From: Bacteroidota bacterium
GTDB taxonomy: Bacteria; Bacteroidota; Bacteroidia; Chitinophagales; Saprospiraceae
Reading direction: 5' to 3'
Length of the DNA stretch: 43,554 bases
Assembly (NCBI GenBank): GCA_029781865.1
Contig: JAKOVW010000063.1
Span: 1-43,554, forward strand
Both the position numbers and the translations under genes were made by a program. The notes beneath the pieces were generated by a model. That model was not told the origin of the DNA. It ran no database searches and worked only from the letters and a program-made list of their open reading frames with translations. Positions 37,211 through 43,554 of the stretch are shown here, in pieces; position 1 is the stretch's first letter, and every line of letters begins with the position of its first letter.

Positions 37211-37885
37211 ATGCCTTCCAACTCATTTCTGGATTTCTTGATACTCTTAGAGGATGTAAATAAGCTAAGAGAAACTCATTTTAAATATAGTCAAGGTCAA
37301 AGAGGTAGAAAAAATTTGGGATTTTTAACAAGAAGTGCAATTGTAATGTTATGTGCAGCATGGGAAAGATATAACGAAAATTTACTATTAGAATGTTTAG
37401 ATCTTATATTAGATACCAAAATTCAAGCGAAGCAACTTTCAAATCATATAAAAGAATATTTAAGTTTGAAAGTAAGGGAAAATAAGAATGTTATTTACCC
37501 AATAGAATTAGCTGATGAGGGTTGGAGGAATCTCTGGAAAGGATTAGCAACTAATGACACTGATTTATTAAACACTCCAAATTCGGAAAACTTAAATAAA
37601 TTATTTAAAAGATATTTAGGTATACCTGACTACACAAGGATGTGGAAGTCAAATTCAATAAATAAAATAAATGATTTTATAAGAACAAGAGGGCATATTG
37701 CACATAATGGAACAAAAGCTAAATATGTGAGATTTCACATATTGTTAAAGCAAATTGACTTAATCATTGATAATTCAATAGAAATTGATTCTAATATTTC
37801 AAGATTTTTAGAATTAGAATATTCAATACTAAATTCATGGGAAACACGCTATTTCAGGAATATAAGATCTTACAAAAATAGATAA
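37211..37885 (+). CDS. HEPN-domain protein, RiboL-PSP-HEPN type, putative ribonuclease
   Basis: A 224-aa all-helical protein. The ATG at 37211 is chosen over an upstream TTG (37199). AAWERYNENLLLECLD (residues 49-64) and RTRGHIAHNG (158-167) match the RiboL-PSP-HEPN group. The second block gives the Rx4-6H motif (R160-H165 or R158-H165) that is catalytic in HEPN RNases. HEPN proteins of this kind occur in toxin-antitoxin and phage-defence loci. The PIN-like gene starts 23 bases later on the same strand, so they form an operon. Target RNA unknown; the neighbouring tRNA-Arg is not evidence of a substrate. Confidence 0.72.
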   Translation: MPSNSFLDFLILLEDVNKLRETHFKYSQGQRGRKNLGFLTRSAIVMLCAAWERYNENLLLECLDLILDTKIQAKQLSNHIKEYLSLKVRENKNVIYPIELADEGWRNLWKGLATNDTDLLNTPNSENLNKLFKRYLGIPDYTRMWKSNSINKINDFIRTRGHIAHNGTKAKYVRFHILLKQIDLIIDNSIEIDSNISRFLELEYSILNSWETRYFRNIRSYKNR

Positions 37886-37908
37886 ATTATTTTTTGATAA
37901 AGTAAAAT

Positions 37909-38721
37909 ATGATACTAGCTAATGGAAATCATTACAAAGTATATCTTTTAGATACCAATATAGTAAGTCAATTACTAAAGGACAAAACTAATATTGGAAG
38001 TAATGTGATTAATCATGTTTTAAATGACGGAGTATTTTGTTTTTCTCCCTATACAATTTGGGAATTAAAGGCAGCAGAAAATTTATATAAAGAATTTAAA
38101 GAAATATTTTTTGCTATACCATCCTTAATTATTTTGAACTATCCAGAAATAGTGAAATTGGAAAAGGGTAATTATAAAATGGGAAAGTTAAACCTAAAGG
38201 ATGTTTTTGTATTTTTAAATAGAGGGTATTTTAACAAGGGAGGCATTAGTCTTGAAGATCTAATTGATAAATATGTTAAAGAAGATAAATTAAAAGAGTT
38301 TAGAAATTCACAAGATGAGGTTTATTCGCAATTTTCTAGACAAGATTCTATTGGATTCATGGAAAAGGCCAACTCCGCAACTATAAAAGATATTGATAAT
38401 AGCGTCTTGTTAACCGCCTATCAACTAATTGCAGCACAAGAAATTGAATTTGCAAAAGAAATTAGAAATAAAAAAGAAGTGCTAGATGTATTCCAATTTC
38501 CATCAGTTATGTCATTAAGTTATTTGTATCATTATAAGTTTGGTACAAGAAGGAGGAAAGGAGAGGCTTCAGATATCTCTGACATTTTAATTTCATCTGC
38601 ACTTCCATATGTTGATTGTTTCATAACTGAAAAAAATGTTGCATATCATTTAAAACAAATTGGAATAAAACACAACTACCTTAAGACTCTAGAAATATTC
38701 ACAATGAAAGATTTTACTTAG
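37909..38721 (+). CDS. PIN-like domain protein, putative nuclease partner of the HEPN protein
   Basis: A 270-aa protein with a PIN pattern: YLLDTNIVSQLL (D15) at the start, WEL (E52) and, near the end, SDISDILISSALPYVDCFIT (D222, D225, D236). These would form the acidic metal site of a PIN RNase. The region between (about 60-215) is a helical insertion much longer than in VapC toxins. No small antitoxin lies beside it; the HEPN gene is its only operon partner. An inverted repeat covers its stop codon. The PIN call is moderately sure, the function unknown. Confidence 0.68.
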   Translation: MILANGNHYKVYLLDTNIVSQLLKDKTNIGSNVINHVLNDGVFCFSPYTIWELKAAENLYKEFKEIFFAIPSLIILNYPEIVKLEKGNYKMGKLNLKDVFVFLNRGYFNKGGISLEDLIDKYVKEDKLKEFRNSQDEVYSQFSRQDSIGFMEKANSATIKDIDNSVLLTAYQLIAAQEIEFAKEIRNKKEVLDVFQFPSVMSLSYLYHYKFGTRRRKGEASDISDILISSALPYVDCFITEKNVAYHLKQIGIKHNYLKTLEIFTMKDFT

Positions 38722-38738
38722 TTAATAGTAAAATCTTT
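38707..38738 (+). terminator. Perfect 12-bp inverted repeat over the PIN gene stop, probable terminator
   Basis: AAAGATTTTACT (38707-38718) and AGTAAAATCTTT (38727-38738) flank an 8-base loop that begins with the TAG stop. The stem ends in TTT but no long T-run follows. It lies between convergent genes. Confidence 0.55.
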
Positions 38739-38783
38739 ATTTGAACTAAAGTAAATAATAAGAACATTAATTCTCTTGTTAAA

Positions 38784-39215
38784 TCACCCCCCCTGGTCAG
38801 CCATAGAATAATACCCATCACCAATAATCAAATGGTCCAACACCTGTATATCAAATAACCCTGCAGCTTCTATTATCTTCTTTGTTAACTCAATATCCTG
38901 TTCACTTGGTTTGGTGTTTCCAGAAGGATGATTGTGGACCAGGATAATATTACAGGCATTAACTTTAAGAGCAATTCCAATAACCTGTTTAACACTGACA
39001 ACAGTACCAATATCAGAGCCAATGGAGTGAATATGATATCCTAGTACCCTGTTCGATCTGTTGAGATAAAGCAACATGAAAATCTCCTTGTATTGGAGTA
39101 TATCTTCGTTATACAGAGGTTTTATTAGTTCATAGGCATCCTGACTGGAATTAATCAAAGGCTTATCACAGGTCTTTGGATGATAACTGACTTGAATTTC
39201 TGATAGTGTTTTCAT
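38784..39215 (-). CDS. Short RadC-family JAB/MPN protein
   Basis: A 143-aa protein with the JAMM metal motif: E44, H94-N-H96 and D107 in HNHPSGNTKPSEQD. It lacks the N-terminal helix-hairpin-helix part of chromosomal RadC, as is usual for copies carried on Bacteroidota plasmids and integrative elements. The biochemical role of this family is not established, and an old DNA-repair assignment is doubtful. The first 52-nt repeat lies 26 bases upstream of its ATG. Confidence 0.9.
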   Translation of the reverse strand: MKTLSEIQVSYHPKTCDKPLINSSQDAYELIKPLYNEDILQYKEIFMLLYLNRSNRVLGYHIHSIGSDIGTVVSVKQVIGIALKVNACNIILVHNHPSGNTKPSEQDIELTKKIIEAAGLFDIQVLDHLIIGDGYYSMADQGG

Positions 39216-39240
39216 ATTGGAATGGTTTAATAAGGATAAG

Positions 39241-39292
39241 TGTCATCACTTTGAGAACTTTTATTAGGGAATGAAATGTGAATCTGGTGACA
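39241..39292. repeat. 52-nt palindromic repeat, copy 1
   Basis: Begins TGTCATCACTTT and ends TCTGGTGACA. By eye it has 41 of 52 positions identical to copy 2. The central TTTATTAGGGAAT is the same in all three copies. Its terminal arms pair over about eight bases. Confidence 0.85.
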
Positions 39293-39527
39293 ATCAAAAA
39301 TCCCAGTGCTTCAATAAGTGGATCTAGGGCTTCAATCAGTCTTTACTGGTATTTTGATCTGTTTATAGAGGGTGATAAAATTCCAGTTACCTCAAATAAT
39401 CCATGAGAATTTCCTAGTCCAAATGAAAAAAGCTATATTTGGATGGAAATTCGAGTATGGGATTAGGTGTTTCTCTGAGTATACAAAATCTTCTAGAATT
39501 TTCATTTAACAGGATGGAGCCATCAAA

Positions 39528-39573
39528 GGGTGGTCAATTTGCTCCAGCGAGGGTTGGTCAGTTTGAACGGAAT
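39528..39573. mobile_element. Possible insertion-sequence end remnant (IS21-like tandem motif)
   Basis: GGGTGGTCAATTTG (39528-39541) and GGGTTGGTCAGTTTG (39551-39565), the latter followed by AACGGAAT, are tandem copies about 23 bases apart. The pattern resembles multiple transposase-binding repeats near IS21-family ends in Bacteroidota. No transposase gene is present, so this would be a scar. Confidence 0.35.
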
Positions 39574-39669
39574 TTGCAATAATGAAATAATGACTCTATT
39601 TGACGACTTACCGAGTAGAGTTTATTTATTAGAAATTAGAACTAAGAATAATACTAAGTTTAAGAAAAT

Positions 39670-41376
39670 ATGTATTATAAAATAGATAAATATTATTTGT
39701 TTATTTTTTTGTCTATTCAATTTTTTATTGACATAAATATTTATTCACAAGGGTTCTATGTTAAAAACTCAGTTTGTGGGTCGATTTCAGCTACAGATTA
39801 TGCATTTGATAAAGAAGGAAATTTATTTTCTATAGTAAGATTGGATCTTCCAGATTCATTATGGTTGAACAATTCAAATTTTGATGTTTTGCCAATTAAG
39901 CCTAATAATAGCGATTTCAAAACAGCAGTTCTATCTAAATTCAACAAGAGAAATGACCTACTGAGTTCTCTTCAAATATATGGAACAACGTTGGAAGGGG
40001 TATCTATTAAATTAGATGAATTTGGATCATGTTATATTGTGTTTAGTTCTGGATCAGATTCATTATATATAAATAATAACCTAAAAACTGACAAGAATTT
40101 CAAAAATTCTTTAATATTAATGAAATTTGACTCTAATCTTAACTTTTTAAAATTAAAAGTAATCAAAAATGTATTTCCTCTCAAACCTGAAATTTTAGTA
40201 TCAAATGATGCTGTTGTTATAGTATCTGCTTATCGCAGAGGAATTCTAAGAGTTGATAATGACTCTTTAGTGTGCCCTCCATTTTCGGAGTACGATTTTT
40301 TTATTTGTAATTTAAACTATAACTTTGACACAATTAATTACCTTAAATCAGTGGCTGGAAAAGGGTATGAATTTGTTTATGATGTAAAATTAGACGCAAG
40401 GGGTAATGTATATTTTTGTGGTGTATCCACTGGCAGTGCGTATTTAATAGTTGGATCTGATAGTTTTAAACAGTCTAATTCAAAATATCCAAGTAATTAT
40501 TTTATTGGTAAATTAAACAAGACAGGAAGCCTTGATTGGCTTAATCAGAGCCCATGTGGGAATTTTGACAAGCTAACTTCTATTACAATATCAAAAGAAG
40601 AAAATTTAATAGTTACCGGAATATTTTCTAGTTCGGAAATAACTTTTGGTACTCAAGTTTTATACAATCCCTATATAAATGTAAATGGTAATTCATCTTT
40701 CTTATTAATATTAAACAAGAATGGAGAAATTACTAAAATAAATGAGTATTGGAAAAATGGAAGAATCGATCTTTATGAACTTAAAATTGATTACAATCAA
40801 AAAATTTGGGCATATTTTGTTGCGTGGGATTCACTTTACGATTCTAAAGGAAATAGTTACTATGGTGGTACTTATTTTTGTGAACTAGACAATAATTTTG
40901 ATATTTCAAGTGCTAGTTATTTCAGTAGCTCTAAAGGATGTTCATTGTTAAATACATACTCAAATTGGAATAATGAATTATTCATGAGTATTTATTATTC
41001 CGATGAGGATACGTTATTATTTAATGGTTTAATTGCGGTTGATAAAAATGAAAGAAAATGGTTAAAAATTTTATTACTGGGTTTTGATACTTTGACTACT
41101 AATACAAGTAATCATAATAAAAAGATTGGTATTATAGACATCTATCCAAATCCATCTTCAGGGAAATTGGAATTATTTTTTAGTGAAGATCTAAATAAAG
41201 TTGATAATATAATTATTAAAGGATTGCTATCCGAATATATTCTTACAATACCTATAAATTTTCTGAATGAGATTTCAATACTCAACCTTAAATCACTAGA
41301 TCAAGGAATTTATTTAATTTATTTTTATAGTGGAAGAAATGTGATTGCTGTTAAAAAATGGATAAAAATTAATTAA
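39670..41376 (+). CDS. Secreted T9SS-sorted protein of the island, propeller-like
   Basis: A 568-aa protein. It has a signal peptide (residues about 9-26, ending NIYSQ), then SBBP- or propeller-like repeats with phrases such as LDARGNVYFCGVS, ISKEENLIVTGIF and KFNKRNDLLSSLQIYG. A T9SS type A tail starts near residue 487 (IIDIYPNPSSGKLELFF, ending AVKKWIKIN). Codon use is far more AT-rich than in the similar protein at 34178, so it was probably acquired with the island. A weak -7 match (TAAGTTTA) lies 8 bases before the start. Confidence 0.8.
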   Translation: MYYKIDKYYLFIFLSIQFFIDINIYSQGFYVKNSVCGSISATDYAFDKEGNLFSIVRLDLPDSLWLNNSNFDVLPIKPNNSDFKTAVLSKFNKRNDLLSSLQIYGTTLEGVSIKLDEFGSCYIVFSSGSDSLYINNNLKTDKNFKNSLILMKFDSNLNFLKLKVIKNVFPLKPEILVSNDAVVIVSAYRRGILRVDNDSLVCPPFSEYDFFICNLNYNFDTINYLKSVAGKGYEFVYDVKLDARGNVYFCGVSTGSAYLIVGSDSFKQSNSKYPSNYFIGKLNKTGSLDWLNQSPCGNFDKLTSITISKEENLIVTGIFSSSEITFGTQVLYNPYINVNGNSSFLLILNKNGEITKINEYWKNGRIDLYELKIDYNQKIWAYFVAWDSLYDSKGNSYYGGTYFCELDNNFDISSASYFSSSKGCSLLNTYSNWNNELFMSIYYSDEDTLLFNGLIAVDKNERKWLKILLLGFDTLTTNTSNHNKKIGIIDIYPNPSSGKLELFFSEDLNKVDNIIIKGLLSEYILTIPINFLNEISILNLKSLDQGIYLIYFYSGRNVIAVKKWIKIN

Positions 41377-41533
41377 ATATAAAAGTTGGAGAATTTTGCT
41401 TTAATGTTCTAGCACTAAAAGGCCTACTCAGCTTCCCATCAATCATTAGCTTCTAATAAATATGGTAATTTGCCAAATTAATATAATTTGCAACATCTAT
41501 TTCCGGACAGCTTTCTTATTTGCTAAACAATAC

Positions 41534-41585
41534 TGTCACCACTTTCACATCCTTTATTAGGGAATTAAACCTGAAAGTGATGACA
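41534..41585. repeat. 52-nt palindromic repeat, copy 2
   Basis: TGTCACCACTTTCA at the left and TGAAAGTGATGACA at the right form 14-bp arms with one mismatch. It differs from copy 3 at three positions only. Confidence 0.9.
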
Positions 41586-41654
41586 AATTGATTACAGAGT
41601 TTCAACAGCTATTGAAATTACCCTGCAAAACACTTCCAGATCCAATTAAATTTC

Positions 41655-41682
41655 TTGTTCCAGAAACAATATGCTATATTTG
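41655..41682 (+). promoter_or_regulatory. Promoter-like element in the shared 43-base segment
   Basis: TTG (41655-41657), 17 bases, then a perfect TATATTTG (41675-41682). The next gene starts 277 bases downstream, so any leader would be long. The -7 box is also present in the other copy (39434-39441), where the TTG is not. Confidence 0.35.
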
Positions 41683-41959
41683 AATGAAAATCCTGTTGTG
41701 ATATTAAAATGTGTATGCTGAATTTTCTGGCTTCTTTTGATAGCATTGAGATGAGAAAGGTGAAGTCTGGTGATGTGACTTTGGTGAGGTAAGGGCTTGC
41801 GGATTCCAGAATTTATTATTTCAGTTAATAGAATCTTTATACTATGTTTGGTAAACAATTTGCTGAAGATTTACAATTCAAAGTCTATTTTAATTATTTC
41901 TTTAATTTTATTAACTTAGTTATAATTGGGATTAACTAAAATAATATCAACTATAAATT

Positions 41960-42796
41960 ATGAAATATAAATCCAAAATGTCTTCAATTTTAAGTATTTT
42001 CATAATTTTAACTAATAACTTATGCTTATCCAGTCAAAAATTTGAAGTACTTTATCAATTAGAAACATTATGCAAATGCAATTACTATAAATATCCCGAC
42101 TCTATAATCCAAAATGAAATATTAAGTAATTCAGAATTTTTTTTAGGTAATTCAAGGAATACCATCTTGACATTAAATTTTTATGTATTTAAAAGCAATA
42201 AAGAAAAAATAAAGATGTGCTTGGAAAAATTGTCTGAATTCGGATTTGAAATTGATAAATCTATTTTAAGTCGGTGTAACCATTTTATTAATTTTGATAC
42301 TATAAACTATTCTCAGAAGAAATACGATTCAACAGATATTATAAAAATAACAAAAATGTTTGATACCGAACAAAATATCAGAACATTATATAAACCTATT
42401 TTTGGTTTCAACTCTATTAAGAACGTAATGATAACAATTGATTCTCTTAATATGAGATTTATTGATTCGATATATATTAAAACTAATATTTTTCCGAGTG
42501 AATCAAATATTTCATCAATAATCTTTTATAAGTTATTTCTAATTTTATTCCATAATGTTAATAATTTAAATGAATATAAATGGAATGAAATTCATAATTA
42601 TTTATATTCATTGTTAGAGAAAGGCATATTAAATAACAATTTTTATTCTATGCTTGTAGATCGTTATTTAGAAAAAAATGGGCTTCAAGTTAATTACGGA
42701 GAAGGTATATCAAAAATTAATAATAATAGAATAGGTGAAATTAATAGTAACCGAGTTAAGATAGGTCTCAAGGAATTATATGTTGGATGTGATTAA
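41960..42796 (+). CDS. Secreted DUF6624-like protein
   Basis: A 278-aa protein with a signal peptide (residues about 8-26, ending CLSS). The C-terminal part (about 175-250) follows the DUF6624 pattern: IFYKLFLILFHNVNN, then LLEKGILNNNFYSMLVDRYL, then GLQVNYGE, equivalent to the family's LxDRxxxxxGxxQxYG. The N-terminal half is not recognised. It is very AT-rich and stands alone between two 52-nt repeats. Function unknown; domain assignment is from memory of the motif. Confidence 0.5.
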   Translation: MKYKSKMSSILSIFIILTNNLCLSSQKFEVLYQLETLCKCNYYKYPDSIIQNEILSNSEFFLGNSRNTILTLNFYVFKSNKEKIKMCLEKLSEFGFEIDKSILSRCNHFINFDTINYSQKKYDSTDIIKITKMFDTEQNIRTLYKPIFGFNSIKNVMITIDSLNMRFIDSIYIKTNIFPSESNISSIIFYKLFLILFHNVNNLNEYKWNEIHNYLYSLLEKGILNNNFYSMLVDRYLEKNGLQVNYGEGISKINNNRIGEINSNRVKIGLKELYVGCD

Positions 42797-42906
42797 ATTC
42801 ATATCTTATGGTTCTGATAATTTCAGAGAAATTTAATTTCACAACACAAGAATTAAGTCCAAAAATCACATCACCTTAATACAGCATTTCATTTGCGCCA
42901 AGAAAC

Positions 42907-42958
42907 TGTCACCACTTTCACATCCTTTATTAGGGAATCAAGTCTGAAAGTGATGACA
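42907..42958. repeat. 52-nt palindromic repeat, copy 3
   Basis: Same length and arms as copy 2, with three substitutions in the right half of the core. Similarity with copy 2 extends about 14 bases to the left (TTTGC..AA..ACTG). Confidence 0.9.
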
Positions 42959-42988
42959 AATTCCGTTTTTGCATATTTACCTACATAC

Positions 42989-43063
42989 CCAAAATGCAAT
43001 TTTGGAATACCCCAGCGCAAGAGCGCAGAGCGCAATCCACATATATAGTAAATTGCGCTTGCG
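42989..43063. repeat. Hairpin cluster downstream of copy 3
   Basis: CCAAAAT-GCA-ATTTTGG (42989-43005) is a perfect short palindrome. Next come three AGCGCA copies (43014, 43022, 43029). The last is part of AGCGCAAT (43029-43036), which pairs with ATTGCGCT (43052-43059). The cluster lies between convergent genes, so termination is one possibility, although no T-run follows. Confidence 0.6.
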
Positions 43064-43076
43064 GTCATTATGTAAT

Positions 43077-43554
43077 CTAATCAAGATACCAACTCTGTCT
43101 TCTGTATTCCATAGATCCTTTCAATTCTTCCATTATAAGCTCACCATTAGCAGCTCTATCCAGAAATCCATCTATATAAGAGCTCTTATTAGCATCAGTA
43201 ATCAGGTTATACAGATTCCATAAACTGATCTCTGAATCTTTAGCTCCAAAATGTGTATCTGAATAATATCCCTTCACAACAGAATTAACCTGAGAATCAG
43301 TAATCATCAACTCCGGAATCTGTGCTTTATCTGGTAAATGCTGATACATCCTGCACCTACCAATAAAATGAGCAAATTGTGATTCTGATAAGCTGTAATT
43401 ACCCAGATTCTCTAACCATCTCAAGTGTCGATCAGGAGAATAAGTCTCCACCATTAGCTTTATTTGCTGCGCTATCATGCTTAATGAAGTGGTTTTAAAA
43501 TCCAATACAACACCATCACTGGATACACAGAGATTAGAACATACCCATACCTGA
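43077..43554 (-). CDS. DUF3871-family protein, C-terminal part (5' end outside the window)
   Basis: Open to the right edge with no start; the TTG at 43505 is internal because the matching sequence continues (VCSNLCVSSDG). The visible 158 residues match the C-terminal half of DUF3871 as I remember it: VCSNLCVSSDG, RHLRWLENLGNYSLSESQFA, FIGRCRMYQHLP, and LWNLYNLITDANKSSYIDGF. The family occurs on Bacteroidota plasmids and integrative elements and its function is unknown. It supports the mobile nature of this end of the window. Confidence 0.78.
   Translation of the reverse strand, partial: QVWVCSNLCVSSDGVVLDFKTTSLSMIAQQIKLMVETYSPDRHLRWLENLGNYSLSESQFAHFIGRCRMYQHLPDKAQIPELMITDSQVNSVVKGYYSDTHFGAKDSEISLWNLYNLITDANKSSYIDGFLDRAANGELIMEELKGSMEYRRQSWYLD

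Larger units (their letters stand above)
39216..39669. other. Gene-free spacer with repeat copy 1 and an IS-end-like motif
   Basis: 454 bases without a supported gene. In order it contains the 52-nt palindromic repeat (39241-39292), an internal direct repeat (GCTTCAATAAGT then GCTTCAATCAGT), a 43-base segment shared with the spacer at 41377-41959 (39408-39450), and a tandem GGTCA-TTTG motif (39528-39573). Confidence 0.6.
41377..41959. other. Gene-free spacer with repeat copy 2
   Basis: 583 AT-rich bases. It holds the 52-nt repeat (41534-41585) and a 43-base segment homologous to 39408-39450 (41649-41691). The minus strand around the repeat reads as a decayed coding tail (peptide VITFRFNSLIKDVKVVTV then a stop), with frame breaks upstream. 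No intact gene. Confidence 0.55.
36421..43554. mobile_element. Probable genomic island or integrative element beside tRNA-Arg (right end outside the window)
   Basis: The DNA is visibly more AT-rich than the rest and uses more AAA/AAT/TTA codons. Gene content is typical of Bacteroidota mobile DNA (short RadC, DUF3871, DUF1508) together with a nuclease pair and secreted unknowns, plus repeats between genes. No integrase is seen. The right boundary lies beyond the window, so this is inference from composition and context. Confidence 0.55.

Noticed and set aside
41646-41858. 70-aa minus-strand ORF in the spacer at 41377-41959
   Set aside because: No start context and no recognised domain. It may belong to the decayed coding remnant around repeat copy 2, so it is described there and not called as a gene.
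39241-42958. Integron attC sites as an explanation for the 52-nt repeats
   Set aside because: The terminal GTT...AAC core sites of attC are absent and no integron integrase is visible.
39241-42958. CRISPR array
   Set aside because: Only three repeats, spaced more than 1 kb apart with genes between them; there are no short spacers and no cas genes.
42959-43060. Short minus-strand ORF through the hairpin cluster
   Set aside because: Several frames are open over short distances because of the repeats; none has a start signal or a recognised domain.

Overview
The window comes from a member of the Bacteroidota, most likely a Saprospiraceae-like (Chitinophagales/Saprospiria) environmental bacterium. 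Several secreted proteins end in type IX secretion (T9SS) type A sorting domains. Promoters fit the Bacteroidota pattern (TTTG or TTG, about 18 nt, then TAnnTTTG) and Shine-Dalgarno sequences are mostly weak. The respiratory chain uses Alternative Complex III instead of cytochrome bc1.

Layout. (1) 1-7401: two tandem paralogous giant T9SS surface proteins, the first truncated by the window edge. Each has a dockerin-like pair of motifs, a cohesin-like beta domain and a T9SS tail. (2) 7531-15170, minus strand: six tightly packed or overlapping genes, in transcription order a UbiD-family decarboxylase, an RsmF-like rRNA m5C methyltransferase, a secreted M28 peptidase, folK, a deoxynucleoside kinase and sppA. 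thyA diverges from this unit at 15278. (3) 16275-32812, plus strand: one long respiratory operon, actABCDEF (quinol to cytochrome c), then an A1-type aa3 oxidase (coxB, coxA, ctaB, two coxC-like genes, subunit IV) and assembly-type genes (an SCO-like protein without copper ligands, DUF420/CtaM-like, a small CPMC membrane protein). A bidirectional terminator closes it. (4) 32860-36268: an outer-membrane protein, ung and a T9SS surface protein. (5) 36347-36420: tRNA-Arg(TCT). (6) 36421-43554: AT-rich accessory DNA that looks like an element integrated at the tRNA. It holds a DUF1508 protein, a HEPN-PIN nuclease pair, a short RadC, a T9SS surface protein, a secreted DUF6624-like protein and a partial DUF3871 gene, with three copies of a 52-nt palindromic repeat between the genes.

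How the genes work together: ActB (iron-sulfur) and ActC/ActF (quinol sites) should pass electrons through the ActA and ActE hemes to the CuA centre of CoxB and then to the CoxA binuclear centre. The most striking point is that CoxB carries a C-terminal OmpA-type peptidoglycan-binding domain in the place where caa3 oxidases carry a fused cytochrome c. In the accessory segment, the HEPN-PIN operon is the best candidate for a defence or toxin-type system. The palindrome-gene-palindrome layout is the least explained structure. Functions are read from motifs and family memory only; no database search was possible.
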